A DNA stretch of 64,000 nucleotides, taken from Flavobacterium panacagri. Its GTDB lineage: Bacteria; Bacteroidota; Bacteroidia; Flavobacteriales; Flavobacteriaceae. The position numbers and the translations under genes were made by a program. Below the pieces are notes generated by a model. That model searched no databases. It saw only the letters and a list, made by a program, of their open reading frames with translations, and was not told the DNA's origin. The stretch spans positions 186,001 to 250,000 of the forward strand of contig NZ_CP119766.1 in NCBI RefSeq assembly GCF_030378165.1, given 5' to 3'. Shown piece by piece: positions 17,132 to 25,770 of the stretch (its first letter is position 1; every line of letters starts with the position of its first letter).

Positions 17132-19375
17132 ATGACAAAAATAAAATATATACTTGTGCTTTTTTTAATTGCTATTCAGTTAAAGGCGCAAAAAGTAGTG
17201 CGTTATGATTTGCATGTTCGCGATACAATTGTCAATTTCTCGGGTAAAGAAAAACGTGCGATTGCAGTAAATGGACAAATTCCGATGCCAACTCTGACTT
17301 TTACCGAAGGCGATATTGCAGAAATTTATGTGCATAACGAATTAAAAAAAGAAACCACTTCGATGCACTGGCACGGATTATTTCTTCCAAACAAAGAAGA
17401 TGGAGTTCCGTATTTGACTCAAATGCCGATTGAGCCTGGAACAACTCATAAATATACTTTTCCCATAATTCAAAACGGAACGTATTGGTATCACAGTCAT
17501 TCGGGATTACAGGAACAAATTGGTTTGTATGGACTTTTTATCATCAATAAGAAAAAAGACGATTCGACTATTAGAAAAGGCATTGACGATTTGCCAACGA
17601 TTCCAGTTATTTTAAGTGAATGGTCTGATTTAAAACCTGAGAATATTCAGCGAATGCTTCACAATGCCAATGATTGGTTCGCCATTAAAAAAGGAACTAC
17701 TCAGAGCTATTTTGAAGCTTTAAAACAAGGGCATTTTTCAACCAAAGTGACCAACGAATGGAAACGAATGAATGCTATGGACGTTAGCGATGTTTATTAT
17801 GAAAAGTTTTTAATTAATGGTAAAAATGAACAACAGCTTTCAAACCTTAAGCCAGGCTCAAAAGTTCGATTACGAATTGCAAACGGAGGTGCTTCCAGCT
17901 ATTTCTGGCTGACTTACGGCGGAGGAAAAATCACCGTTGTAGCCAGCGATGGAAATGATGTCGAACCTGTAGAAGTCGATCGTTTAATTATTGCCGTTTC
18001 TGAAACTTATGATGTTGTGGTTACAATTCCTGAAGACCATAAATCTTTTGCTTTTTTGGCTACAGCCGAAGACAGGACAGGATCTGCTTCTTTGTTTTTA
18101 GGAAATGGAGACAAACAGCCCGTACATCATCTTTCAAAATTAAAATATTTTGAAGGCATGAAAATGATGAACGATATGATGAAAATGAATGGCGAAATGA
18201 ACGATATGGGCATGAATATGTCACTCAACAAAATGGACATGAATGCCGTAATGTATCCTGAAATTTCGGGTGAAGATGAAAATTCTAAACCAGAAATGGA
18301 TCATTCCAATCATAATATGGAAGCCTTGAAAATGGAAAGTGACAGCACTGAAACTTCTGAAATTGTGACTCTGAATTACGGAATGCTGAAATCTCCTTTT
18401 AAAACGAATCTTCCAAAAGACGCTCCTGTCAAAGAATTGCGTTTTACGCTTTCCGGAAATATGAATCGTTACGTTTGGAGTTTAGATAATAAAGTGGTTT
18501 CAGAAACCGATAAAATCTTAATTAAAAAAGGAGAAAACGTTCGTATTGTTTTATACAACGGTTCGATGATGCGCCATCCAATGCATTTACACGGACATGA
18601 TTTTAGAATTTTAAATGAACACGGCGATTATGCTCCGCTAAAAAATGTAATTGATATTATGCCAATGGAAACCGATACGATCGAATTTCAGGCAAATGCC
18701 GATGGCGACTGGTTTTTTCACTGTCACATTTTATATCATATGATGGCTGGAATGGGGAGAATCTTTACTTACGAAAATTCAGCACCCAATCCCTTAATTC
18801 ATCATCCGGAAATGGCTTTCAAAATGTTGAAAATGGACGATCGTATGTTTCATTTTATGGCAGAAAATGATTTTGCTACTAACGGAAATGATGGTGAAGC
18901 GATGTTGAGCAATACAAGATGGAGCATTGGAACGGAGTGGAGATTGGGTTACAATGACAAACATGGTTACGAAACCGAAACTCATATTGGAAGATATATT
19001 GGAAAAAATCAATGGTTGATGCCTTTTATCGGTTTTGACTGGCGCTATCGCAAAATGGGAATGGACGAACAGGAACAAAATCTCTTCGGACAGAAAAACA
19101 CTAAAGACAATCGTTCCGTTTTCAGTTTAGGTGCCGAATATACTTTGCCAATGCTCATAAAAGCACAAGTTGAGGTTTATACCGATGGAAATGTTCGTTT
19201 GCAATTTGAACGAAAAGATATTCCGCTTTCGCAAAGACTTCGAATGAATTTAATGTGGAATACAGATAAAGAATATATGGCGGGTTTAAAATACATCGTG
19301 GCTCGAAACTTTGGAATTACAACACATTATGACAGCGATATGGGAATTGGTTTTGGGGTTAATTTGAATTATTAA
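17132..19375 (+). CDS. Multicopper oxidase (CopA/PcoA type) with C-terminal barrel-like domain
   Basis: 747 aa. Signal peptide to about residue 20 (IQLKAQ). Three cupredoxin domains carry the copper ligands MHWHG (78-82), YHSHSG (120-125), HPMHLHGHDF (482-491) and HCHILYHMMAGM (530-541). A Met-rich stretch at 343-375 resembles the Cu(I)-binding region of PcoA/CueO. From about residue 580 the protein continues with some 165 residues of alternating strands (RWSIGTEWRLGY, WLMPFIGFDWRY, GIGFGVNLNY) resembling CopB, the outer membrane copper-resistance protein. A periplasmic Cu(I) oxidase tethered to an outer-membrane partner is inferred. Confidence 0.88.
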   Translation: MTKIKYILVLFLIAIQLKAQKVVRYDLHVRDTIVNFSGKEKRAIAVNGQIPMPTLTFTEGDIAEIYVHNELKKETTSMHWHGLFLPNKEDGVPYLTQMPIEPGTTHKYTFPIIQNGTYWYHSHSGLQEQIGLYGLFIINKKKDDSTIRKGIDDLPTIPVILSEWSDLKPENIQRMLHNANDWFAIKKGTTQSYFEALKQGHFSTKVTNEWKRMNAMDVSDVYYEKFLINGKNEQQLSNLKPGSKVRLRIANGGASSYFWLTYGGGKITVVASDGNDVEPVEVDRLIIAVSETYDVVVTIPEDHKSFAFLATAEDRTGSASLFLGNGDKQPVHHLSKLKYFEGMKMMNDMMKMNGEMNDMGMNMSLNKMDMNAVMYPEISGEDENSKPEMDHSNHNMEALKMESDSTETSEIVTLNYGMLKSPFKTNLPKDAPVKELRFTLSGNMNRYVWSLDNKVVSETDKILIKKGENVRIVLYNGSMMRHPMHLHGHDFRILNEHGDYAPLKNVIDIMPMETDTIEFQANADGDWFFHCHILYHMMAGMGRIFTYENSAPNPLIHHPEMAFKMLKMDDRMFHFMAENDFATNGNDGEAMLSNTRWSIGTEWRLGYNDKHGYETETHIGRYIGKNQWLMPFIGFDWRYRKMGMDEQEQNLFGQKNTKDNRSVFSLGAEYTLPMLIKAQVEVYTDGNVRLQFERKDIPLSQRLRMNLMWNTDKEYMAGLKYIVARNFGITTHYDSDMGIGFGVNLNY

Positions 19376-19409
19376 TACTACATTAGCATAGAAATTTTAT
19401 TCGATTACT

Positions 19410-19742
19410 ATGTTTGGCGAACCTCATTTTATTGCATCATTACAATATAAAACGACCGAAGAAGGCGGTCGAAAAACTTTTGCGAGTTCAGGATACAGAC
19501 CACATATAAAATTTTCATTCGATGAATATCTAACTTCTGGAATGCAACTTTTCATTGGTACAGAATTTGTGCTTCCAGGAGAATCTGTTTCTGCAACGAT
19601 AAGCATTTTATCTGTAGAATATTTTGAAGGCAAACTATATGAAGGTTTAGAGTTTGATTTTCGTGAAGGTGCACGCATAATTGGAACGGGAAAAATAACT
19701 GAAATTGTAAATCCGAAACTAAAACGTAATTTCCAAAAATGA
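19410..19742 (+). CDS. Stand-alone EF-Tu domain-III-like protein
   Basis: 110 aa. HFIASLQYKTTEEGGRKTF, then SGYRPHIKF, EFVLPGESV and LEFDFREGARIIGTGKITEI line up in order with the C-terminal beta-barrel domain of elongation factor Tu (EEGGR, YRPQFYF, PGDNV, FAIREGGRTVGAG). The GTPase and domain II are absent, so it cannot act as an elongation factor. No signal peptide. The last four bases overlap the next gene's ATG, so translation is probably coupled. Function unknown. Confidence 0.75.
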   Translation: MFGEPHFIASLQYKTTEEGGRKTFASSGYRPHIKFSFDEYLTSGMQLFIGTEFVLPGESVSATISILSVEYFEGKLYEGLEFDFREGARIIGTGKITEIVNPKLKRNFQK

Positions 19743-20161
19743 AAAAAGTAAATTTCTTATTGTTATTTCTCACTGCTTTCATCTTAACAAGTTGTGATCC
19801 TTCACAAGGTATTCTTTTTACCAACAAAGGCGAAAGCAATGTCAAAGTAAAACTCATTATAAATCCGCAATTTAAAAACGATCAATTGGATGAGATGAAA
19901 AAAGGAGATTCAATTGTTTTTAATTTAATTCCTCATAATCCAGAAGAAAAAATAGGACATATTTATTTTGGAAGAGGAAGATGGAACAATGAAAATATTA
20001 GCGAAATCAGCAAATCTATCAAAAGCATTGAAATTGAAAATGATAATTATAAAATTGTCTATAAATCACAAAACGCAATAAGTAATTTACTTAAAGAAAA
20101 TTATAACGGCATAGTCATGAAATCGTTAAACATTAAAATTGATGATGATTTTTTTAACTAA
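19739..20161 (+). CDS. Hypothetical lipoprotein, 140 aa
   Basis: Signal peptide with the lipobox ILTSC (Cys at about 19), then about 120 residues predicted mostly beta (VKVKLIINPQ, DSIVFNLIPH, IGHIYFGRGRW). No family recognised. It overlaps the EF-Tu domain-III-like gene by four bases (ATGA), so the two are probably translated together. Confidence 0.7.
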   Translation: MKKVNFLLLFLTAFILTSCDPSQGILFTNKGESNVKVKLIINPQFKNDQLDEMKKGDSIVFNLIPHNPEEKIGHIYFGRGRWNNENISEISKSIKSIEIENDNYKIVYKSQNAISNLLKENYNGIVMKSLNIKIDDDFFN

Positions 20162-20330
20162 AAATGAGTTTGCTACAAAACTTCAATTCAAATTTAATAG
20201 CATTGTAAAAAAGAACTAAAATCTACTTTTACCAAAACATTAACAACAGAACTATTCTTACAAGCATTAAATCATTTTATATTTGATTCACTCAATTATA
20301 ATTCTTCTAACAAAAAACAATTAAAACAAA

Positions 20331-20489
20331 ATGACAAAAGTAATTACAATCGTTACCGTTGCTTTATTTACAATTAGCGTAAGTGCTCAGGACACAAAAC
20401 CAGCTTCAAAAGATAAAGCAAAAAAAGAATCTTGTTGTAAAAAGACAGCAGACAAAAAAGACAAAAAATCTTGTTGCGTTAAAAAGTAA
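20331..20489 (+). CDS. Small exported Cys-rich peptide, 52 aa
   Basis: ATG at 20331, stop at 20489. Residues 1-19 form a signal peptide (ITIVTVALFTISVSA, cleaved before QD). The mature peptide is Lys-rich with two CC pairs, KKESCCKKTA and KKSCCVKK. It resembles the Cys-rich protein at 12507 in design and closes the copper region, so a periplasmic metal-binding role is likely but unproven. A strong terminator follows. Confidence 0.7.
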   Translation: MTKVITIVTVALFTISVSAQDTKPASKDKAKKESCCKKTADKKDKKSCCVKK

Positions 20490-20505
20490 CGGTAAATTAT
20501 AAAGT

Positions 20506-20534
20506 AAAAGGCTTCGAATTGTTCGAAGCCTTTT
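20506..20534 (+). terminator. Strong intrinsic terminator
   Basis: AAAAGGCTTCGAA, TTG loop and its complement give a 13-bp perfect stem followed by T6. Confidence 0.9.
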
Positions 20535-20545
20535 TTATGTTTTTC

Positions 20546-20618
20546 TGCCACGAATTTCACTAATTTACACTAATAACTTCGCATTTAAAATTTGTGCTAG
20601 TTCGTGAAATTCGTGGCA
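20546..20618. repeat. Intergenic palindrome, GCCACGAATT family
   Basis: TGCCACGAATTTCAC (20546-20560) is perfectly complementary to 20604-20618, with further partial pairing inside. Similar palindromes occur at 44194, 46462 and 61087. Confidence 0.85.
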
Positions 20619-20627
20619 AACAAAAAC

Positions 20628-21080
20628 TTATTTCAGTCGAATACTCCACTCAAAATCCATTTCCGAAACCTGAATGCCTTCTTCGTTAGTTCCGATAGAT
20701 TTCATCCAGAACGTCTGCCCTTCTCCGGTTTCGATTGTTTTTTTGATAGCATCGGCAATTAAATGTCCATCATTGCATACGAAAGTTATTCTTCCTGTTG
20801 CTTTTTTAGTGAAGTTTCCTTTGTTATTGGCTACTAACATGGATATTTTCTTTCCGCTTTGCTGAATTTGAGAAATAACCAGAGCACCTGTTGTCAATTC
20901 TGCTGCCATAGCCTGAACTGCAAAATACATCGAATTAAAAGGATTCTGATTAATCCATCTGTGTTTGACTGTTACGGTACAACTTGAATCGTTTATATCC
21001 TTAACACGTACGCCACAGAAATAGGCAGAAGGAAGTTTAAACAGAACGAATTTATTAAGTTTTGATACAGAAAGTGCCAT
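20628..21080 (-). CDS. DUF4442-type hotdog-fold protein
   Basis: 150 aa, no signal peptide. Contains INQNPFNSMYFAVQAMAAEL, typical of DUF4442 hotdog-fold proteins related to acyl-CoA thioesterases, and a beta-rich second half (ISMLVANNKGNFTKKATGRI). The expected fold is a thioesterase-like dimer, but the substrate is unknown. It stands alone between a palindrome and the DUF4870 gene. Confidence 0.8.
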   Translation of the reverse strand: MALSVSKLNKFVLFKLPSAYFCGVRVKDINDSSCTVTVKHRWINQNPFNSMYFAVQAMAAELTTGALVISQIQQSGKKISMLVANNKGNFTKKATGRITFVCNDGHLIADAIKKTIETGEGQTFWMKSIGTNEEGIQVSEMDFEWSIRLK

Positions 21081-21274
21081 GTGATTTATTTTTTATGTAA
21101 AAATACAAAAAAACTATGCACGCACAATAAATTATTCAACTATCAGAAAGACCTCAATAAATTCAACACTTCCGAATGATTTTCAACAATTTAAACTCAT
21201 ATTCCTACTTCTAAAATTGTTAAATTTTTGTTAATAATTAGTACTATGTAAAACAAGATACTGTTTTTTAGACA

Positions 21275-21282
21275 TATATTTG
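21275..21282 (+). promoter_or_regulatory. Promoter -7 element (TATATTTG)
   Basis: Perfect TAnnTTTG 28 bases before the ATG of the DUF4870 gene; probably the start of the DUF4870-PadR-PspC-GIN transcript. Confidence 0.55.
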
Positions 21283-21310
21283 CATAAGAAATTACTATAT
21301 ACTTTTAATC

Positions 21311-21790
21311 ATGGAAACAACAACACCACTCATCATGGAAAAAACATCAGAAAAGAATACAGCAGCATTTACTCATTTGAGTACATTAAGCCAATATATA
21401 ATTCCGTTTGGGAACTATATTTTTCCGTTAATCATTTGGACAAACTACAGAGATAGATCTGAATTTGCAGACCACCATGGAAAACAGGCTTTGAACTTTC
21501 AGTTAAGCTTATTGCTTTATACTTTGATTTTAGCACTTATCGCAATACCGATTTTTGTAACAGTCTTTTTACAGAATATTCCAATGGAAGTTATTTTTAA
21601 TGACCGAGATTTTGTGATTAGAAACTTTGACTTTCAGTCGCATATCGGAATGTTAAGTATCGGAATTACAGCTGTAGTACTTTTTGGATTATTAAAATTT
21701 GTTGAATTCTTTTTAGTGATCTATGCTTCGATAAAAGCTTCAAACGGAGAATTATATAAATATCCTATTACAATTCCTTTTATTAAGTAA
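21311..21790 (+). CDS. DUF4870 membrane protein
   Basis: 159 aa with three to four hydrophobic segments. The DUF4870/Tic20-like signature is LSTLSQYIIPFGNYIFPLII, then DHHGKQALNFQLSLLLYT and a third long hydrophobic stretch near residues 113-140. Inner membrane protein of unknown function. It precedes the PadR-PspC-GIN genes by 100 bases and is probably in the same functional group. Confidence 0.85.
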   Translation: METTTPLIMEKTSEKNTAAFTHLSTLSQYIIPFGNYIFPLIIWTNYRDRSEFADHHGKQALNFQLSLLLYTLILALIAIPIFVTVFLQNIPMEVIFNDRDFVIRNFDFQSHIGMLSIGITAVVLFGLLKFVEFFLVIYASIKASNGELYKYPITIPFIK

Positions 21791-21889
21791 TTCTAAAAAA
21801 GGTTAAAAGTTATATTCGAAATCAATCATCAATCAATCATCATCAATCAAAAAACGAATTGTTCAATCAAAAAAAAACAAAATGAAATT

Positions 21890-22222
21890 ATGAACATTGA
21901 AAACACAAAAGCACAGATGCGCAAAGGTGTTCTTGAGTTTTGCATCTTATCTGTTCTAAAAGAAAAAGATGCCTATACATCAGAAATATTAGACACTTTA
22001 AAAAACGCAAAATTACTAGTTGTAGAAGGAACTGTTTATCCGTTGTTAACTAGATTAAAAAATGACGGTTTACTTAATTATCGCTGGGAAGAATCGACCT
22101 CAGGGCCACCGCGAAAGTATTATGGATTAACCGAGATAGGACAAACTTTTTTAAACGAACTTAGCGGAACTTGGACAGAATTGTCTGACGCTGTAAACTT
22201 AATCACCAATCAAAATCAATAA
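21890..22222 (+). CDS. PadR-family transcriptional regulator
   Basis: 110 aa. Winged-helix layout with KGVLEFCILSVLKEKDAYTS, EGTVYPLLTRLKNDGLL and GPPRKYYGLTEIGQ, all classic for PadR. The short C-terminal helix is subfamily 2 style. Its stop is three bases before the PspC gene, so it is the likely local repressor of the operon. Confidence 0.93.
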   Translation: MNIENTKAQMRKGVLEFCILSVLKEKDAYTSEILDTLKNAKLLVVEGTVYPLLTRLKNDGLLNYRWEESTSGPPRKYYGLTEIGQTFLNELSGTWTELSDAVNLITNQNQ

Positions 22223-22225
22223 GTC

Positions 22226-23950
22226 ATGAACAAAACAGTAAATATTAACTTAGGCGGGATGTTTTTTCATATCGATGAAGATGCATACTTAAAATTAACA
22301 CGCTACTTTGATGCTATAAAACGATCACTTAACAACTCATCTGGTCAGGATGAAATTATTAAAGACATCGAAATGCGTGTTTCTGAATTACTGACAGAAA
22401 AACAAAAAAGCGAAAAGCATGTTGTAGGACTGAAAGACGTTGATGAAGTGATTGCAGTAATGGGACAACCTGAAGACTACAGAATTGAAGACGAAGAAAA
22501 CCCAAATCAAACTTATAATAATTACGGCCCAAGAAAACACAAAAAATTATACCGTGATAAAGAAAAAGGTATGATTGGAGGTGTGGCAACAGGGTTAGGA
22601 CATTATTTTGGAATTGACGCAGTTTGGATTAAAATCATTTTCTTAATCTTCGTATTTGCAGGTTTTGGAACTGGAATTTTAGCTTATTTTGTTCTTTGGA
22701 TTGTAACTCCTGAAGCAGTTACAACTTCAGAAAAATTAGAAATGACAGGTGAGCCGGTAACGATTTCAAACATCGAAAAAAAAGTTCGTGAAGAAATTGA
22801 TACCCTTTCTGAAAAATTCAAAAATGCGGATTATGACAAAATGGGAAACCAGGTAAAGTCGGGAGCTGAGAGAATAAGTAGTTCATTTGGAGACTTTATC
22901 ATGACGGTTTTTAAAATTTTTGCAAAATTTTTAGGTGTAATTCTAATCATAAGCGGAATCGCAACTTTAATCATGTTGTTAATTGGAGTGTTTACTTTAG
23001 GAACTAACGTTTTTGTTGATTTTCCTTGGCAGAATTTTATTGAAGCTGGAAACTTTACAGAATATCCAATCTGGTCATTTGGTTTATTAATGTTATTTGC
23101 AGTTGGAATACCATTCTTTTTCTTAACACTTTTAGGATTTAAATTGTTATCTCCAAACTTAAAATCAATTGGAAATATTACAAAATATACACTTTTAGCC
23201 GTTTGGATTATTTCAATTGCTATTGTTGCGAGTATCGTAATTAAACAAGCTACTGAAATTTCACACGAGAACAAAGTTGTAGAGAAAAAAGAAATTGCTA
23301 TTAGACCACTGGACACACTATTTGTAAAATTTAAGTACAGTGACTATTATACTAAAAGCTTGAATCATTACAGAGATTTTGAGTTTGTACAAGACTCGGC
23401 AAACAATGAATTGATTTACTCAAATGATGTACGCTTACATGTTTTACACACAGATCAAAAAGCTCCATTTATTCAGGTAGAAAAAAGTGCAAGAGGAAAT
23501 TCTTTCACCAACGCTAAAAAAAGAGCAGAAAAAATCAATTATAAATTTCAAGTTAACGGAAATCATTTAATTTTGGATAACTTTTTTCTGACAGATGTAA
23601 AAAACAAATTCAGAGGACAAGAAGTTGACATTTACTTGTATCTTCCAGAAGGACAATTTTTTAAACCAGATAGTTCTGTTAGAGACTACTTCAATTATGA
23701 GGATGATTTCTTTAATTTAAATTATGATGGAAATTACAATTATAAAGTAGAAGGATCTAAAGTTAAATGCTTGAATTGTCCAGCAGAACATAACGATCAT
23801 GACTATGATTCAGAAGAAATAGAAACTATTGACAATGATACTATAAATGAAGTTTCGGTAAAAATTAACGGAAAAGAAGTTATAAACGGGAAAAAAACTA
23901 AAGGAAAACTAACCACAGATAAAAACGGAGTTATAATCAAAATCAACTAA
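22226..23950 (+). CDS. PspC-domain membrane protein with beta-rich C-terminal part
   Basis: 574 aa. Residues 1-90 are a soluble N-terminal part (ISELLTEKQKS-like helix, VIAVMGQPEDY). A PspC domain at about 105-170 has GMIGGVATGLGHYFGIDAVW and a hydrophobic helix FVFAGFGTGILAYFVLWI. Three more membrane segments follow to about residue 350. The last 200 residues are beta-rich and exported-looking, with a CLNCP motif near 515. PspC senses envelope stress in proteobacteria; here the partner genes differ. It is co-transcribed with PadR. Confidence 0.88.
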   Translation: MNKTVNINLGGMFFHIDEDAYLKLTRYFDAIKRSLNNSSGQDEIIKDIEMRVSELLTEKQKSEKHVVGLKDVDEVIAVMGQPEDYRIEDEENPNQTYNNYGPRKHKKLYRDKEKGMIGGVATGLGHYFGIDAVWIKIIFLIFVFAGFGTGILAYFVLWIVTPEAVTTSEKLEMTGEPVTISNIEKKVREEIDTLSEKFKNADYDKMGNQVKSGAERISSSFGDFIMTVFKIFAKFLGVILIISGIATLIMLLIGVFTLGTNVFVDFPWQNFIEAGNFTEYPIWSFGLLMLFAVGIPFFFLTLLGFKLLSPNLKSIGNITKYTLLAVWIISIAIVASIVIKQATEISHENKVVEKKEIAIRPLDTLFVKFKYSDYYTKSLNHYRDFEFVQDSANNELIYSNDVRLHVLHTDQKAPFIQVEKSARGNSFTNAKKRAEKINYKFQVNGNHLILDNFFLTDVKNKFRGQEVDIYLYLPEGQFFKPDSSVRDYFNYEDDFFNLNYDGNYNYKVEGSKVKCLNCPAEHNDHDYDSEEIETIDNDTINEVSVKINGKEVINGKKTKGKLTTDKNGVIIKIN

Positions 23951-23953
23951 GCC

Positions 23954-24688
23954 ATGATCAAAATAATCATTCATATTACAAAATTTGTTATCGCAACTAT
24001 AACAGCATTATTATTTGCTTCGTGTAATTTTAACATGAATGCAATTGAAGGAAGCGGTAATGTTACAACTGAAAAAAGAACTGTTCAAGGTGATTTTACT
24101 AACATAAAAGTAAGCAACGCTATTGATGTAGTCATCGAACAATCTGAATCTAAAGAAATCATTGTTGAAGCCGATGATAATCTGCAGAAAGAAATTGTTA
24201 CTAAAGTAGAAAACGGAACACTTATTATTGAATGCAAATACAACTCTTTCCGTAATATAGCATCAAAAAAAGTAACAGTAAAAATGCCAATTGTTGATAA
24301 GATCGAGGCTTCAACTGCTTCATCTGTTCAAAGTAAAAATGTTATTGAAGGAGAAAACATTATTTTAGAAACTTCAAGTGCGGCATCGATACAAGCTAAC
24401 ATTGAATCTGACAAAATATCCGTAGATTCTAGCAGCGGAGGTTCTGTAGCTATTGAAGGAAAAGCATTAAGCCTTAGCACTTCTGTTTCAAGCGGAGGAA
24501 GTATTGACGCTGGTAAATTAATGGCAAACGATATTCATGCTGAAGCTTCAAGCGGCGGAACAATTTCTATACGTCCTATCGTAAGTTTAAAAGCAGAAGC
24601 TTCAAGCGGTGGAAACATTAATTACGGAGGTTCCCCAAAAACTATTGAAAAATCTGAAAGTTCCGGAGGAAATGTCAGCAAAAGCTAA
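23954..24688 (+). CDS. GIN-domain (DUF2807) lipoprotein
   Basis: 244 aa. Signal peptide ends in the lipobox LLFASC. The mature part begins with GSGNVTTEKRTVQGDFTNIK, the DUF2807 'head GIN' entry, and continues as a repeating beta-helix-like scaffold with many SSGG turns (SSSGGSVAIEG, SSGGTISI). Probably an outer-membrane surface or periplasmic lipoprotein. The start lies four bases after the PspC stop. Confidence 0.85.
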   Translation: MIKIIIHITKFVIATITALLFASCNFNMNAIEGSGNVTTEKRTVQGDFTNIKVSNAIDVVIEQSESKEIIVEADDNLQKEIVTKVENGTLIIECKYNSFRNIASKKVTVKMPIVDKIEASTASSVQSKNVIEGENIILETSSAASIQANIESDKISVDSSSGGSVAIEGKALSLSTSVSSGGSIDAGKLMANDIHAEASSGGTISIRPIVSLKAEASSGGNINYGGSPKTIEKSESSGGNVSKS

Positions 24689-24774
24689 TCAAGGAGTAAC
24701 TGTTAAATATAAACGAAATCATTCATCAAAAGTGGATGATTTTTTTATATTTGTCAAAATCAAATCTAGAATTA

Positions 24775-25608
24775 ATGAAAAAAAGTACAGCGCTGCTCCT
24801 ATTATTATTTGTTACAACATTCACTTTTGCACAAAAAAGAGAAAAAGTTAAAGGCTCTAAAGTTGTAACTACTTCGATAAAAGAAGTTGGCAGTTTTGAT
24901 GCCATTGAAGTTGACGATAATCTTGAGGTATATTTAGAACAAGGAGAAAAAAACGAAATTAAAATTGAAGCCGATGATAATTTACATGATATCATTGGAA
25001 TGGATTTAAGGGAAAAAACACTTCGTTTATATACCAATAAAGAATCTACAATTTTCAAAAAACTATCTGTTAAGGTTACCTATACTAAGTCATTAAATAA
25101 GGTTATCACCAAAAATGAAGCAATCGTTTATGCCATTCAGGAATTACAATTGGATGATATCACAATGAATTGTCTTGATTATTCTAAATTATATTTGAAT
25201 GTTAACTCGAAAAAATTCAGCTTAATTGCAGATGACAAATCTAAAACAGAACTAAATTTAAAAGCCGAAGATGGAAGTTTGCAATTGAGCAAAAATGCTT
25301 CAGTTAAAACATTGGTTTCTGCTATAAAATTCAAATGTGATTTGTACCAAAAAGCAAATGCAGCAATCGAAGGTATCGCAGAAAAAGCAACTATTCGATT
25401 AGATAATAATTCAGTTTTTACAGGAACAAAATTTACTTTGAAAGATGCCAACGTTACAGCTGAAAATTATGCCGTAGGAAGTATTTTCGCAGAAACAACA
25501 CTTTCACTAGCAGTTGGAGATAAAGCAGAGATCTCTCTTTTAGGAAGTCCTGCCATTACACTAACACGTTTTTCTGAAGAAGCTAAGTTGTTTAAGAAGA
25601 TAAAATAG
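24775..25608 (+). CDS. Exported GIN-domain (DUF2807) protein
   Basis: 277 aa from the ATG at 24775, which gives a good signal peptide (TALLLLLFVTTFTFA, cleaved before QK); an earlier in-frame ATG at 24736 lacks one. The mature part has VGSFDAIEVDDNLEVYLEQG and EIKIEADDNLHD, matching the preceding GIN lipoprotein, so the two are diverged paralogues. TATATTTG at 24746-24753 could be an additional promoter. No lipobox. Confidence 0.82.
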   Translation: MKKSTALLLLLFVTTFTFAQKREKVKGSKVVTTSIKEVGSFDAIEVDDNLEVYLEQGEKNEIKIEADDNLHDIIGMDLREKTLRLYTNKESTIFKKLSVKVTYTKSLNKVITKNEAIVYAIQELQLDDITMNCLDYSKLYLNVNSKKFSLIADDKSKTELNLKAEDGSLQLSKNASVKTLVSAIKFKCDLYQKANAAIEGIAEKATIRLDNNSVFTGTKFTLKDANVTAENYAVGSIFAETTLSLAVGDKAEISLLGSPAITLTRFSEEAKLFKKIK

Positions 25609-25626
25609 TCGTAATATTCAGTGTTC

Positions 25627-25762
25627 AGTGTTCAGTTTTAAGTATTCAGTTCCGTTTGCAGCACAAATAGACTAAAAAGAAAAAGCTCCGATCATTTGAT
25701 GATCGGAGCTTTTTCTTTTATAGTTTTCAGACTGAATACTATCTAACTGAAAACTGAACACT
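25627..25762. repeat. Inverted repeat flanking a terminator (GTTCAGTTTT family)
   Basis: AGTGTTCAGTTTT (25627-25639) is complementary to 25750-25762, and AGTATTCAGT (25641-25650) to 25731-25740. Between them sits a normal terminator. The same words are repeated tandemly inside the left arm. Confidence 0.8.
25681..25713. terminator. Bidirectional terminator
   Basis: AAAAGCTCCGATCA pairs perfectly with TGATCGGAGCTTTT around a 5-base loop. It serves the convergent GIN and trxB genes. Confidence 0.9.
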
Positions 25763-25770
25763 ATAACTGT

